Source: Arachis hypogaea
Lineage: Eukaryota > Streptophyta > Magnoliopsida > Fabales > Fabaceae
Reading direction: 5' to 3'
NCBI RefSeq assembly: GCF_003086295.3
Contig: NC_092051.1
Location: 23,183,940-23,247,939 of the forward strand
DNA length: 64,000 nucleotides
Shown here: piece after piece, positions 20,403-34,005 of the stretch
Layout: each line of letters opens with the position of its first letter
Position numbering within the stretch: position 1 is the stretch's first letter
Position numbers and translations under genes: made by a program
The notes under the pieces: generated by a model
What the model saw: the letters and a program-made list of their open reading frames with translations, nothing else
The model's database searches: none
What the model was told of the DNA's origin: nothing

Positions 20403-23400
20403 CCTCGGCATACAATGCCTTAATAGGTCGAACCACCTTGAACCGACTTGCAGCTGTTGTCTCTATACCTCACCTCTATATGAAGTTTCCCATAGCGGAA
20501 GGAATTGCCACTATCAAGGAGGATCAGAAGCTAGCACATAAGTGCTACAATGAAAATCTTAATTTAAAAGGCAGTCTCAGGAGCAAAGAGGTCAACACTA
20601 TTGAACTAGGTGGTGTCCAAACTCGAGAAGAACTGCACTCCCAACCTGGAGGAAAAGTAGAGAAAGTACAAATCGAAGATCACCCTAACAAAACGACAAA
20701 CATAGGAGCTAGTTTAGAAGAAAACATGAAGGAACAACTCATTGATCTACTAAGGAGAAATTTTGAACTCTTCGCTTGGAAGGCCTCCGACATGTCTGGA
20801 ATAGATCCCGATCTGATGTCCCATAAACTCACAGTATACCCGGGCTCTCAACCTATTCAATAAAAGCGTCGGAAGCTCGGACCAGAAAGGACACAGGTCA
20901 TGGAGGAACAAGTACAAGCTTTGCTGGAAGCGGGATTTATAAGGAAGGTAAAATATCCGTTGTGGCTAGCTAACGTCGTTTCGTGAAAAAATAAAACGAA
21001 AAGTGGAGGATGTGTGTTGATTACACCAACCTTAATAAAGCTTGTCCCAAGGATCCATATCCCCTCCCTAGCATTGACGCTCTGGTTGACTCAGCCTTAG
21101 GTTATCGGTATCTGTCCTTTATAGATGCTTACTCAAGATACAACCAGATCCCGATGTATAAACTAAACCAAGAAAACACCTCATTCATAACTCCAAAAGC
21201 TAACTATTTTTACATAGTAATGTCTTTTGGGTTAAAGAACTCCGGAGCTATGTACCAATGGCTGATGAATAAAGTATTATCTTCCCATCTAGGAAAGTTT
21301 ATGGAGGTGTATGTGGATGACATACTTGTCAAAACCAAGGAGAGCTCAACAATACTATCCGACCTATTCGAGGTGTTCTCCACAATAAGGAAGCACGAGA
21401 TGAGACTAAATCCCTCAAAATCTACCTTTGCAGTAGATGTGGGAAAATTCTTAGGCTTCATGCTAACCTAAAAAGGCATAGAAGCCAACCCAGACAAGGT
21501 CAATTTATACTAAACATGAAAAGCCAGACCTGTCTCAAAGAAGTTCAACAATTAAATGGAAGGTTGGCAACTCTATATCAATTCCTAGCAAGATCAGTCC
21601 TGAAGTTACTACCTTTATACTCAATCCTCAGAAAGGGAAAGCAATTTGAATGGACCCCAGAGTGCGAGCAAGTTTTTCAAGATTTCAAAGCCTTCCTCGG
21701 ACAGCCCCCATACTTGCCCGACCTGTAGCAGGAGAAGAGCTTGTACTATACTTGGTAGTAGCAAGTCGAGCCAAAGCTTCAACTCTGATCCGAGAAGATA
21801 AAAAGGGGCAGCAACCTATCTATTTTATCAGCAAAGCCTTACAGGGGACAGAGTTGAACTATCAAAAGATAAAAAAGTTCGCGTGTTCCCTTACTCTCAC
21901 CTCTCGAAGGCTTCAACCTTATTTTCAAGCCCACACTATAAAAGTCTGTACTAATCAGCCAATGAAACACATCTTACAAAAGACGGACTTAGCGGAACGG
22001 ATGCTGCAATGGGCTGTTGAGCTGTTTGAATTCGACTTAAGATATGAAGCTCGGACACCAATTAAATCCCAATATCTTACCGACTTTGTAGCTGAGTACG
22101 CTGAAAACCTAGGAGATCCAACTACATGGAGCTTGTACGTAGATGGGTCATGCAACAAACCAAGGAACTTAGATAGAACTCTCACTAAGGTTCAAGTTTT
22201 CGTTTCTAATAATCAAGCAAAATATGAAGCCTTACTTGCTGGCTTGAAGCTGGCCAAAAAAGTAGGACAGAAAAGTTGATAGTGTTAAGTGACTTTCAAG
22301 TAATAACTTCGCAAATTAACGGTGCCTATCAAGCTAAAGGTCCCACCATAAAAAGGTGCTTGGACGAAGCAAGCAACTAACACACTTCTCAAAAGGAGAG
22401 ATCCGACACATAGTCTGGGAATTAAGTGCCCGAGTTGATACCCTCTCTAAATTAGCCAGTATCAAGCCAAGGGATAACAATAGAAGTCTTATCCAAGAGA
22501 CTCTGCAGGCACCATCAATAACAAAAGGGGAAGACAATTCGGAGGCAATGACCATATTTAGTCAAAATTTGGGATGGATGGATGACTCCTATAGTCAACT
22601 ATCTCAAATTTGATGTCCTCCCTGAGAATAAAAAGGAGGCCAGAAGACTCATAAAGGAAGCACAAAATTATACACTGGTTCACAATGTCCTATACAAAAG
22701 AAGGATATTAACACCCCTCTTTTGTAGTGCGTTCTGACCTCCAACACAAAGAAAGTCTTAGAGGATGTGCACAATGACATATATGGAAATCATCTGGGAG
22801 CCTGATCACTAGCCAAAAAGGCAATCCAAGCTGGATTCTTTTGGCAGACCTTACAAAAAGAAGCGGCCGAGTTTGTTAAGAAGTTCCCATATTGCCAGAA
22901 GCATGCCAACTTTTACGTTGCGCCGCCTGAGGAACTCATTAGTATCATTTCACCATGGTCATTTGCAAAATGGGGTCTCGATCTGCTCGGACCATTTTGT
23001 CAAGCTCCAGGACAAGTCAAATACTTCATAGTAGGGATTGACTATTACACTAAATGGATCGAGGTGGAGCCCTTAGCAACCATCACCACCCAGAAAAGTA
23101 GGAAATTCTTGTACAAGAACATTGTCACAAGGTTTGGAGTTTCTTACTCCATCACCACAGACAATGGGACTCAATTCACCGACTCAACCTTTAGGAACTT
23201 GGTGGCTGACCTCAAGATAAAACATCAGTTCACATTGGTAGAGCATCCCCAGGCCAATGGACAGGAAGAAGCTGTGAATAAAGTCATACTGGCTGGGCTA
23301 AAGCGACGACTACAAGACGCGAAGGGGGCTTGGGCTGACGAGCTCCCTCAAGTCCTATGGGCGTATCGGACCACCTTACATTCCACAACAGGGAAGTCAC

Positions 23401-23816
23401 CTTTCCGACTTGCTTACGGGATGGAAGCCATGATTCTCATACAAATTACTGAATAATCACCTAGAGTTATATTCTACAATGAAGGAGCTAACGTCCAGGC
23501 ACAAAAAGAAGAGCTCAATCTTCTTCTAGAAGTCTGAGAAAGAACTTGGATTAGAGAGGAAGCCCAAAAACAAAGGATGGCTCTAAGGTACAATCATAAG
23601 GTGATCAAAAGAAGTTTTGTCACAAACGATCTTATCCTGATCCGAAATGACATTGAAGTGCAAAAGTCAGGTGAAGGAAAACTAGATGCAAACTAGAAGG
23701 AACCTTAGAAGGTAGTCAAGGTCTTAGGCAAATGTTACTATAAAGTGTTTGACCTCCAAGGACGGGAGCTCCCGAGGTCTTGGCATGCATGTAACCTAAG
23801 AAAGTACTACAGCTAG
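20403..23816 (+). pseudogene. Pol of Tat-like element: protease end, RT, RNase H, integrase
   Basis: Continuation of pol after the solo LTR. The RT core is at 21010-21471 (CVDYTNLNKACPKD, then FIDAYSRYNQIPM and VYVDDILVKT with the catalytic D-D pair). A frame change follows near 21471-21516. RNase H is at about 21750-22290 (TWSLYVDGSCNK). The integrase has zinc-finger remnants at about 22765-22910 and a core at 23064-23456 (TTDNGTQFTD, VEHPQANGQEEAVNK), where the usual PQ(S/A)NGQ(A/V)E motif is recognisable. The pol end ELPRSWHACNLRKYY is near 23810. Several stops and at least three frame breaks make it inactive. Confidence 0.85.
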
Positions 23817-25078
23817 ATAGCAAACCTTATTCTTTGGTGTACTCTTTTTTCCGACCTTAGAATTTTTTCCCTGAAAAAGAGTTTTTTCTTAAAAGAATTT
23901 TAATGAGTCACCAAAACAAGGGCTAGGGGTACTTAAGTCCTTACTACGTAGGTTTATGTAAAGGAATTTCTTGCTTATTAATAAAATTCCTATTTCTTTC
24001 GCCAAAAGTTTCTTATTAAAAACGCATTAATTTAAACTCGACAAACTGCAAAAATCATTACCCGACCTAAAATTGTCGGCAAGATGAAGCGACGAGGTAC
24101 AAATTAATGTAAGAAGTTATAAAAACAACTCATGAAAACCGACTTCAACCACAAGCCAGATAAAAACGAAGTGTGAAAATAACTTAACAAAGTCCGACTA
24201 TACGAGGTCGAAACTAGGAAAGGAGACTCATAAATGAATTTATTACTTAAAAAATTTGCTAAGATCCGAAATCAAGCAAACTATATTCAACCTCAAGGAC
24301 CTAGCTTCACTCGCTTAAAAAGCAGAAGAGTTCTTTAAGATACAAGAAAGTAACTCGAATACTACTTTATAAAGTTGTGAAAAAAGCAACCATAACAAAA
24401 GCAAAGTGTTCAAAAAAGCTACTAACTGTTACAAAAAATAAACTGTCATAAGACCCACAAGCCGGGTCATTTCGAATATCCCAAATAAAAACATAAGAGC
24501 ATTCAAAGAAGTAGCACCAAGTAGAGGATTGAGGTCTTCACCAGTCTCGGCATCCTTACCTCGAACAGGAGGGGTCAGAGGATGCATCGAGACCGGGACA
24601 GCCAGAATAAGACCAAGAGGCGAGGAAAGAGTTTTAGCATTTTCGACCTCGACACGGACTTCAGGGATTTGAGGAGGTCGGCTGCGTTGAGACTTCAAGT
24701 CAGGTTAAGGCTCCTCACTCGATCCTCCCGTCAGCAACAATATTGTCTTGGCCGAAAAAGGAAAGATCAAAGTCCGGGACAAGGACTTTGATTTGAACCT
24801 TTAAATTGTCGAACATCTTGTCTATATCTCCGACCACATTTTCCTAAAGGATAACGTACTCTTCCCAAGCATTCCCTAACCCCTATTAAAGACATGTGCG
24901 TAATTCAAGGAAATTGTCGTGCAAAATTAAACTCTCATTTAAAGAGGGTAACGTTCAAATTTTTAAAACACGTCGAGTACCCGACCGCTAGAAAGACAGT
25001 GTACTTGACGTCAAAGCAAAAGTCACAAAATTGCTTGAGTACGACTTCTTAAAAAACTCAGGACTCAAGCATGGGCAT
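23817..25078. other. Non-coding 3' region of Tat-like element
   Basis: Between the pol end and the 3' LTR. No conserved protein recognised on either strand. Open frames around 24429-24791 are short and lack recognisable domains. Confidence 0.6.
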
Positions 25079-25587
25079 TGTTCATACTTTGTCCCAACAA
25101 CTAAAGTCAGATCCAATAAAGATAAAAGACCCAATCCATAAAGGAGGTCTACAACCTGTACCCGACCTCTTTAAAGAGGTCGGACACCGCAAAGGAGTTC
25201 AAGCTCTACTTGCCCAAGCAAATAAACTACCTCCGCGAATCTCTCCTATTATCTCTATCTTCTGTAAAAGATAGGTCTCAACAACTCCCAAAATAAAGGG
25301 AATGATTATCCATCAATAAAGATAGAATTATTCAAAAGGTGGTCACCTACTCTACTATAAATACACTGACATTCCTTAAGTATATTCACGTTTTAATCTA
25401 CTAAAAAAATCTGTTTAAAGTCCTTGCTAACTTAAGTATCAGAGTCTCTTGCAAATACCACCCCCACCTCTTCACGAGGAACTCGGAGAGACGACACATC
25501 GACATCAATAAGTCGGAGGCTGCCATACAAAAGAATCTGAACCTTACATTCAGGCCCAAATCAACATTTTAAGTAATTTTCGAAACA
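25079..25587 (+). repeat. 3' LTR of Tat-like element
   Basis: A 509-bp LTR starting TGTTCATA and ending CGAAACA, followed by the ATAAA target duplication. Confidence 0.9.
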
Positions 25588-25592
25588 ATAAA

Positions 25593-27493
25593 ATAAGTTT
25601 AAGCTTGGGCATAGAAACTCTAATTTAGAAATGTTTAGTTGCCCTTATTTTATAAAAAAATATAACTGCTTCCTGAATTGAACAATTAAAAGAAAAATGT
25701 TTTTTGTTAGCCAACTCTTTAACTAGTACAGTGATAGAGTTTGGGGAATATCAAATTCCCAACTGTGAAGTGGTTGTGATATTATTTAAAATGTTAGGTA
25801 GACAGATTAAATTAAACGGTCCTTTGAGAGTGGCATGGAGTATGGGATGGGCAGAAATGAATGACAGGCTGAGTTGAAATATGCAAGATCAAAATGAAAG
25901 TGATGTTCAAGTCCTTCACTCATAATATAATTCTAATTGTCTACTTGAATGATCGATATTTTGGGAAGCTTAAAAAAATTTTTTTTTTTTTGAACTTTTT
26001 TGACTTATGAAAATTAGTAATATTAATGTTAAGTACAAATTGTAATTTTTAAAAAGTTATTTAGGAATTTATAGAGAAGTTAAAAAAAATAATTTTTTTA
26101 TAATATTATTACTTTTTATCATATTTTTATAAAATAAATACTTTTAGAACTAAAAATTCAAATACAAAATAACTTATTTATAAGTTACTTTTAATATAGT
26201 CATTTATTATTTAATTTATTTTTTCAAAAAAAATTTAATTAAGTTGTTTATCCAAACTAGACCTAAATGTATAATTTAATTGATAAATGGGGAGCACAAT
26301 AGCAATTACTAGAACTAAATACTACTATTAAACTTTTTTTTCGGTAAACCACTATTATTAGGTTGCGTTTCGTTATGAGAACATGATTATTAAATTTTTT
26401 TGGTAAACCACTACTATTAGGCTGTGTTTAGTATTTAGTTATGAGAATAAGATAGGACACTAAAAACAAGACACAAAAATTAATGTTTTTTATATTTTAT
26501 TTGATGATAAACTAGAATAAATTATAAAAATTTAATTTATTCTCATTTTGTTTATAAAAAAATTAAAAAAAATATAATAATAAAAAATATAATTATAAAA
26601 ATTTGATAAAATAATAAAAAAATAAAAAATAAGTTATATCTTGTTAGTCTCTCTTTGTCTTTTTTATCAAGAATGACACAAATTACACTAATTCAATTTT
26701 TGGATACAATGTCTTTGTTCATATCTTAGCTACCAAAAATAATTTTGTGTCTCTTTAATTTTGTCCGAGTGAATGCAGCCTTAATGTTTAATAGAGAAAA
26801 AATTACACTCAAGCTTAATTATTGAAATTTTTTGGTTTAAAATTCAAGACCATGGATGTAAAATCTCTCACGACGTGTACGCCACGAGTGATGATGCAAC
26901 AATGTTGTCCCTTTTACGAAGGAAAATTCATGAATGTCTTTAAGGATGAAGGGGGATTGAAGTTTCGAGCTGTGTCAAATATTTTTTTTTCCTTTTTTTT
27001 TTTCACAATATAAGATGAATCACAAATGAGTTCCAATACCAATGAACAAAGAATACAACTCCTTGAGAAAGGGAAACTTTTTTTTAATACATATTTTACA
27101 CAAGTAACGAAACCATCCAGTCGATCCTCAAACGTAGAAGCTATATTTGAGGCGTTTAATATAGGCCTCAAACATATTCCTTCATGTCCAATGGTGGTGG
27201 TAGTGGACTAACAGTCCAAATTGGATGAGGACACACTTCACCTGTGGTTCATGATCAATGTGATTCCCCATGAGGATATAGCCTAATAGAATGCTGCAAA
27301 GTGCAAACCTTGTCCACATCAATGTGATTCTCCATGAGAATATTGCACAGATGAAAGCAATTTTGACAGCAAAAAGAGTCATCCTTCATGTCCAAGCTTG
27401 TAGTTTGCAAACAATGATGTTATCAAGGGAAGGCTATACTTCATGGTTTAGCTAACATGGCTCCTCAACACAAGAATTTGAATCACCATTTTT
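25593..27493. other. Spacer with one MITE; 3' side of the U-box gene
   Basis: AT-rich, with no host gene found apart from the likely 3'UTR of the minus-strand U-box gene below about 27490. Two diverged copies of CAATGTGATTC(C/T)CCATGAG lie at about 27256 and 27320. Confidence 0.5.
26420..26780. mobile_element. Tourist-like MITE
   Basis: A 361-bp element with ends GGCTGTGTTTAGT and (reverse complement of the right end) GGCTGCATTCACT. The TTA duplication lies at 26417-26419 and 26781-26783. It shares ordered internal blocks with the MITE at 9815-10119. A partial look-alike end (TTGCGTTTCGTTATGAGAA) lies at about 26363. Confidence 0.65.
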
Positions 27494-30400
27494 TTAGAAA
27501 TATGAAGATTGATCATGCAGGACATTCAAATGTGCTAATATTCTAGCTGCCATGGATCTTATGCTACCATTACCGCGTTGAGTCAAGTCAACTAGAGGCA
27601 TTTGAGCTGAGGGTCCATACTGTTGTTTATACTCCACTAGCCTAAAAATCCTTTCCAGAGCATGCAGAGACTTGTCCTGCAATCCAGGAGAAGGGGAACC
27701 AAGGAATCTGATTATAAGTGGTATGGCATTTGCATCTGCAAGCACTCTACTACCACTGTGTAGTCTTTCACCTTCAATTAAAGTTAATAGAGCATCTAAA
27801 GAAGCTTCGCAAGCTCCCGGATCAGATTCCCCAAGAACCTTTGTTAGTGGTACTACTGCATCAGCCTCCAAAAGGCAAAATGAGGTTTTGACAGTGCACA
27901 GGCCCCCATGTACTAAGCATCCACTTTCAGCCGCTGAGGATGAGAAGCACCAGAGTCCCTTGCGCTTCGGCAATGGCCTGCTCAGCCCCTGTGAACTTTT
28001 AGAAAACTGAGCAAGAGACAATGCTGCTCGTTGTTTTGTTAACATGGTTCCACTTTCAAGCAACTGCACTAGAATAGTTATAATCCCAATCTCTGCTGCT
28101 CTCTTTTGCCAATCCAAGTTTGTTGGCACTGTAAATCGACATAGGGCACTAACAGAAGTCTCTACCAGCTTGCTTCTTTGAAGATCTTTGTCCTTCCCTT
28201 CTTGGATATAGTTATAAATAGTCACCAAGGCACCAGCATCCAAAAGCCACTGAGTGATCTGGTGATTTTCCGGCAAACTGCAAATTATTCCCATAGTAGA
28301 AACTATTTCTTCTTCATCAGAAGATGATTTCAGGATTCTGGCCAAAGTCTCAATGCACTTCTCGTTCACATTCTCTAGTATGATGGCTTCATCACAACCT
28401 TCTACAAGGCAAGAGAAAAGCTTTACCGCACTTCCTCGTAGTTTTTGGTTTTCAGTCTCAAACAACTTAACCAGTACTTGGACAGCTGTGCACTGCACAT
28501 GCATAATTAGACTTAGCTCTGATATATTGACATTTCAACAAAATATGGTAGAAACATCTTAAATAGATAGTCAGCCAAAAATTTCTAATGGAAAATGTTG
28601 GTCTCAAATCACCATCTATTGGTGTAAGGTATAACTACATAACCTGTAGAAGGTAAGAGAAGAAACCTATGCAGCGCTAGCAATCTCATCTATGAATGAA
28701 GTCCTTTTACTATTTTGGTAATGCAAGATTTTGCCTTTGTCTGTAGTCTGCTATGCAGTAAGCTGAATCCAGAACTTAAATGGTGATCCCTATCTAGACG
28801 TGCCTACTTTGACATTGTCGAATACTTAAAAACTCATTTTGGGCACTAGCACTTCAGGAAAAAGAACATTTCCAGATGTGGAAACTACATTAAGGTTCAG
28901 TTAGAAACATACCTCTCTTAGCTTGGTTCTAATATAAGAAGCTGAGGGCGATTGGCACAGGGCATAAAAAGTCTGGATAGTGTATTGCCGCACATCAGGC
29001 ACGTTATAAGTAATTAGAGAGAAAAGGTTAAAAACATCCTCATCATATTCTAGCAATGAAACTGGTGTCTGTGCATCTTGTGACATCGTCGATGCAGCAA
29101 GCTGCATAATTATTGGCGCTACATGTTCCCACAAACTTGAAGATGGAATGCTGTGCTGGAAAAGAATGTTAAGTAGCGGACGTGTTGCACCTTGTCGAAT
29201 CATTTCCAGTCCATTTTTCTTTAAACTGGATAGATTCTGAAGAGCTTTAAGGGCCACTATTTTCATCTGAACATCATTATGTGAGACCAAGTGAAGAAGA
29301 GGAGCAAGTATACCACTTTCAAACAAGGACTCCTTATTATGATCAGTTAACTCCATTTCCGCTAAAGTCGTGGCCATCAACATCTTCACCTCGTCTGACC
29401 CTGAAACAAGAAAGAAGTTTTTAGTAACTGGGGAATGCTTGTTCATCACTCCACTCTGGTCTTTCTGGTAGCCAACATAACAATTATAGTATTCTTGCAT
29501 AAATGCAGCTTCTCAAATACATTATTTAAACATTTACTAGAGGCTTTACAAATCATTGAATTGGAGTAGCATTTCTCTTTAAAATTTTCAACTTTGAGAT
29601 TTAGTTCTTTAAAGAATTACACACACTCTACAAGTGATTAAGCAGGTTTCTCTTCAACACCGCATAAGTCAATCTAGTATTTCAGACATTAATCTTTGGT
29701 ATAAGATGATGAATTTAACAAGAAAACTATTTTGCACTTTAAAATTCAATAGATGATAGTGCATCAATGATACTAATACACTCAACCAAAATTGTGGGTA
29801 AAAAAATAACCTGTGGAGAGACGCTGCAGTAACTGCTTGAAATAATTGGCTTTTGCCATCTGTATAACATTCTGGTCAGAATATGAAAGTTTTTCCAACA
29901 ACTCTGTTGCATCTCTAGCAGATTGATTGTCATCACTGCTGGACATAGTCACCAATAACAGTATGCAACCTTGAACTTTTCCAATACGTTCTCTCAGTAA
30001 ATCATATTTGGATAGTTCTAGAAGTAATGCCACTGCTAACTTCCTTTCCCCCAAACGACGACCAAGAGAATGCACGATAGACTCAATTGCATTATCAACT
30101 TTAGCAATTCTTTCCTGAAAAAAATTTAGGATTAGGCAAAAACATATAAGAAATTGCACTTGGTTCTACTATATTGTAAAACGGCAAGATTTGTCCAGGG
30201 TATTTAAAAGTTTCATTGATCGAATTCTATTGCTTAAAGCATTGATTAAAATGTCCATCTATACTACAAGTAAAACAATAAAATTGCTTTTATAAGAAAA
30301 GTATAATCCAAAACTATATATTTCAGTGAGGTATCTTTGTAATTGGCCCTGTCTTTAAATTCATTAAGCATTGATATGCATGAGGAATCTCTATCCTACA

Positions 30401-31795
30401 TATTAAATATCAGAATAACACCATTTCATCTAAAAAGGCAGTTATTGATCAGTATTAAAGAAAGCCAAATTTTGAGTGTGGCCAAGCTTCTCTACACCCC
30501 ATTATCATAAAACTAAAATATTATTTTGAGAAAAGAAAAACCAAAGATGGGTTAAGATTATGACGTACCTTAGCATCTTCACTATCCTTTGCCAGCAAGC
30601 AAAGGATGACAAGGGCATTATTCCTGACATCACGGTTTTTAGCATCGAGTAATCGGATAAGAACTGGAATGTAATTCTCCAGTAGCACCCATTCTCTGTG
30701 CTGGCCCTTTTGTTCGCACAAGTCATGAAGCTTCTGTAAACAATGCAGTACTTCCTCATCATCTCCTGATTGGATTTTTTCAGTCATTGAAGCAATTGTA
30801 ATCATTGTATTTCTATCTTTCCATTCTTCTATTGATTGTTTCAAGGTTTTGTTGGGTCTCAAAACTGATGTGTCTAAAGGAACCATGGTTAGAGGACACA
30901 ATTTGTTTCCATCTGCAAACCACTTCTCAATTGCACTTCTCTCAAATGTTTGACCTGATGAAGTTTCCACAGGATCAACCATGACATCCCGGGTAATGGG
31001 GCAATAAAAAGACTGTAATGGTTCCAAGGGTTGGCTTCCCAAAGATCTGCGTTTGTCAAAGTACTTGCGTTCCTTTTCCCTAGGGGATGAAGCTGCATCA
31101 GCTCTTTCTAACAAAGCAATGATCTGATCCATTTGTATGGCTTCAGCTAGGTCCTTCCTTAGCCTGGCATTTTCGATTTCACTCTTGAACTCTTCAAGTT
31201 CCTTCTTCATTGTTGATTTCTCATTTGTAATCCCAACAGAATCTGCAATGAGAACCAACAAAGCATTTGCATAGGAGCGATCTACATTCTTTTCCTGTAT
31301 CCCTGACTCAATTTTCTCTAAAATCTCTTCTTCTGCTATGGCTGCCTTAAACTCAGCTGCCTGCATATTCTCACATAGCTTTATAATTTCTTCAATTATT
31401 CCATTAGAAAGGCCTTGTGTGGCCAAAGGAAGAAGACCAATTGCCCTGCTAATCTCACTAGTGCTATTTTGGAGGCGCTTGATAATGGTTCTGCAGTTCA
31501 TTAGGAGATATACCTTGTTCTTCTTGCTGCATTCTTCAGCCAGTTGCTTTGCATCTCTAACTTCACGACTCAGAATCTCAATGGCATGGTTGAATTTCTC
31601 AGAATCGCTGACTTTTCCTTTCTTCAATGCTTTTAAAATGGGTGAAATTTTTTCCAAGTAAGCTGAAAGTTCCTTAAAACTATCCTTCTTCACAAGAACA
31701 TCACTAGCATAATATAGAAACTCAGCGATGGTATCTATAATTTGAGAAATGGCTTCTGCAGTAGGACCAGAATTCAATGCATCCAGAACCATCAT
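27494..31795 (-). CDS. Plant U-box/ARM-repeat E3 ubiquitin ligase, PUB42/43/44 group
   Basis: E3 ubiquitin ligase that would transfer ubiquitin from an E2 bound to its U-box to substrates bound by its armadillo repeats. Relatives such as SAUL1/PUB44 act in senescence and immunity at the plasma membrane. Four minus-strand exons (31795-30569, 30114-29811, 29400-28913, 28492-27494) join in frame to 3018 nt, 1005 residues. The N-terminal helical domain is about 1-250, the U-box about 260-335 (QSFYCPITRDVMVDPV, SAIEKWFADGNKLCPLT), followed by about 650 residues of ARM-like helical repeats (VLIRLLDAKNRDVRNNAL, LLHLVSHNDVQMKIVALK, VPLTKVLGESDPGACEASL) and the end LHDQSSYF. From memory the length is closer to PUB42 than to the roughly 800-residue PUB43/44, while the wording resembles PUB43/44, so the subgroup is left open. 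No breaks. Confidence 0.93.
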
Positions 31796-32659
31796 CTTTT
31801 GACCAAGTTAGGCTAAGGAATGAAGTCCCTTCTTTTCCCATTAAAAGATAACCCCAGCTAGTTTTGACCGAAAGGTTTTAGGAATTTTCCTCAAAATGTG
31901 ATTAGGGAATTCTTCCATACCCCTTTTAATCCAATTTCAAATGCCTGCACCTGATATCAATACAATAATTTCTCAAAACCATTTCCTGATGATTTTTCTA
32001 CATGGCACTGATGATAAACCAAATACAAAATATTGAAAATTTTTCCAGCAGCGTCAATTTTCATTTAGGAATTCTTTAAAGTTTAAATGACTTTGAACTG
32101 GAGTTTGCTTTGACTAAATATGCTGTCATCTGGCACCAGAAAAACTATAAATTCCGTAAAAAGCTAAAAGAAATGTGCACAGTTAAGAGTTGACTTGACT
32201 AAGAGACTTAGAGAAACCCTTCCTTAAAGCATGAATTTTAACAGAGTTAAGAAAACGCGTATGAAAGGATCAATTGGGGAAACACCATTGACATGTGAGC
32301 AAGTAAGAAAGAAGATAAGGAAGAGTCGAGAAAAGAGTACCTGGGTGGAGCCATGGAAATTGAGAAGCTGCTTTCCTGAGAAACTAAAATTGAGACATAA
32401 ATAGCATTTCAGGGATGCGGAAAAGAAAGATTACTTTTGCAGAATTGAATTGAATGGTTAGGAACCCAAATTTTGTTTGTTTTATTTTCTCGTTATGAGT
32501 TCTGACTAGTTGAGTAGACTCCTTCCTTTTCCTTGAACCAAGTCTATACCATTTTTTCCAACCAACATCTTTGCTTTGACCTGGGAATGTGACGTGATTA
32601 TCAAACTATTCACCCTCCGAGCCATAAGTTTTACGTGTACTTCTAAAACATTAAGGGAA
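31796..32659. other. Promoter and leader of the U-box gene
   Basis: Upstream of the minus-strand gene. A 5'UTR intron is possible, but I could not fix one. No other gene seen. Confidence 0.5.
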
Positions 32660-32668
32660 GAAATTGAG

Positions 32669-32838
32669 GAGATAAACCCCAAAGTGATCCATGAGATTTA
32701 TAAAATGCATCGATTTAGTCTTTAATTTGTTGATTGCACTAATTAAGTCCTTCAAACTAGAAAAAATGCATCAACATGGTCCCCTTCATATTTTCTGGTC
32801 ATATTCTTTGGCGTGAGTGACGTGGCGAATGAGTGCCA
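32669..32838 (+). repeat. Left TIR of MULE
   Basis: Inverted match to 35005-35177 over about 170 bp with scattered differences. Confidence 0.88.
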
Positions 32839-34005
32839 TTACAAAGAACAAGATAAAGTTGAACAACCACGTTGAAAAACTTCCTCCAGTTATTCAGAGC
32901 CAGATAGAAAAGGTAAGGAAAGAGTCAAAGAACTGGGTTCCTATATGGACTGAGGATGAAACCTATGAAAAGTTTGAGGTCTATGGACACCAAATAAACA
33001 TGGTTGTCGATCTAGGCAAAAGACTTTGCACCGGCCAGTTTTCGATGTTAACAGGTAATTTTTGTTACATTTACATTATATTTATTTTCATTTTAGATTG
33101 TTTTTACTTGAACTATTAACTGACATGGTCTGGACTTGAACTACCTTTTTATTTGGTGTGCTGTAGGCATTCTCTGTGTTCATGTCTGTGCTGCTCTTGC
33201 ACGGGTGAACAAGAGACCAGAGAATTTCTGTTACTCCTTGGTCAATATGGATTCATACAGGAAGACTTATGAACATTACATCAATCCTCTCTCGGGCCAA
33301 TTCATGTGGGAAAAATCAGCATATAGTCAGCTCCAGGCTCCAAACATCAAATGGAAATCAGGAAAACTCACAACTAAAAGAAGAAAGGACGCTGATGAGG
33401 GTCCTAGTGCAAACAAGAAAGCCAAGCTGTTATCCTAAAGAGACAGCTCAAGCCATTCACATGCACATATTGTGGTGTAAAGGGCCACACCAAGAGGGGA
33501 TGCAAACAAAAGAGAGTTGATGAGCTTGCTGCTGCTCTTGCAGCTGCAGCAGTTGCTGTGGCAGCTTCCAAGGCTAAAGCTACTTCTACTGGGAGTACAC
33601 CTACAGCTGAAGCAAGCAACACTGCCACTCCGGGACCACAAGCAGCTAACATTCCACCACCAGTGTCTGCACCGCAAGCTGAAGAGGTTGAATTATCCCA
33701 ACCAAGCTATGGTGGAACACAAGATGAGGTATAAAAAGTCCCAAAATATTTGTTGTTTACTTCTTAGATTTAATTTTCCTTTTCACACTATCTCATACAT
33801 ATTATCACACTTTACTCAGGCACCACCACCAACAACAACAAGGCCATCTAAATTACCAACCAAACAGAGGACCTCACCACAACCAGTAACTACTTCTGTC
33901 GATCCCATGCAAGGAGTAAGTGCAGCCACATCTTCAAGGTTGACAAGATTCATGAAGTTTGTTCCAACACCACAGTTCAAGGCACCAAGGAAGAAAAATC
34001 CTTGA
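32817..34005 (+). pseudogene. MuDR-type transposase fragment: SWIM zinc finger, zinc knuckle, proline/threonine-rich tail
   Basis: The first exon ends at 33054 (VVDLGKRLCTGQFSMLTG), followed by a GT-AG intron, and resumes at 33167 (ILCVHVCAALARVNKRPENF). Together these resemble the CxC...CxH SWIM finger of MURA transposases, here C-T-G-Q instead of C-x-C. Then comes the typical YRKTYEHYINPLSGQFMWEK and a basic stretch. A 1-nt frame change near 33435 leads to the zinc knuckle FTCTYCGVKGHTKRGCK and an alanine-rich tract. A second intron (about 33729-33819) precedes the T/P-rich end, with a stop at 34003-34005. The N-terminal DDE domain is missing. It overlaps the left TIR by about 20 bp. Confidence 0.85.

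Larger units (their letters stand above)
16331..25587 (+). mobile_element. Ty3-gypsy LTR retrotransposon, Tat-like, decayed
   Basis: Complete but mutated element. LTRs at 16331-17020 and 25079-25587 begin TGTTCATA and end in ACA. A perfect 5-bp duplication ATAAA lies at 16326-16330 and 25588-25592. Without the inserted MITE the 5' LTR is 510 bp against 509 bp for the 3' LTR. Over the first 285 aligned bases I count about 30 substitutions (about 10%), so the insertion is old. The order is gag, protease region, RT, RNase H, integrase. The RT wording (CVDYTNLNKACPKDPYPLP, YVDDILVKT) and the pol end (SWHACNLRKYY, no chromodomain) place it in the Tat lineage. Many stops and frame breaks make it inactive. 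A solo LTR of another family sits in pol. Confidence 0.92.

Noticed and set aside
26822..27211. Short open frames between the MITE and the U-box gene
   Set aside because: No similarity recognised, poly-T runs inside, and no splice or promoter context.
27672..28010. 112-codon plus-strand frame within the U-box gene
   Set aside because: It is a shadow of the minus-strand exon 4, whose ARM-repeat reading is clear.
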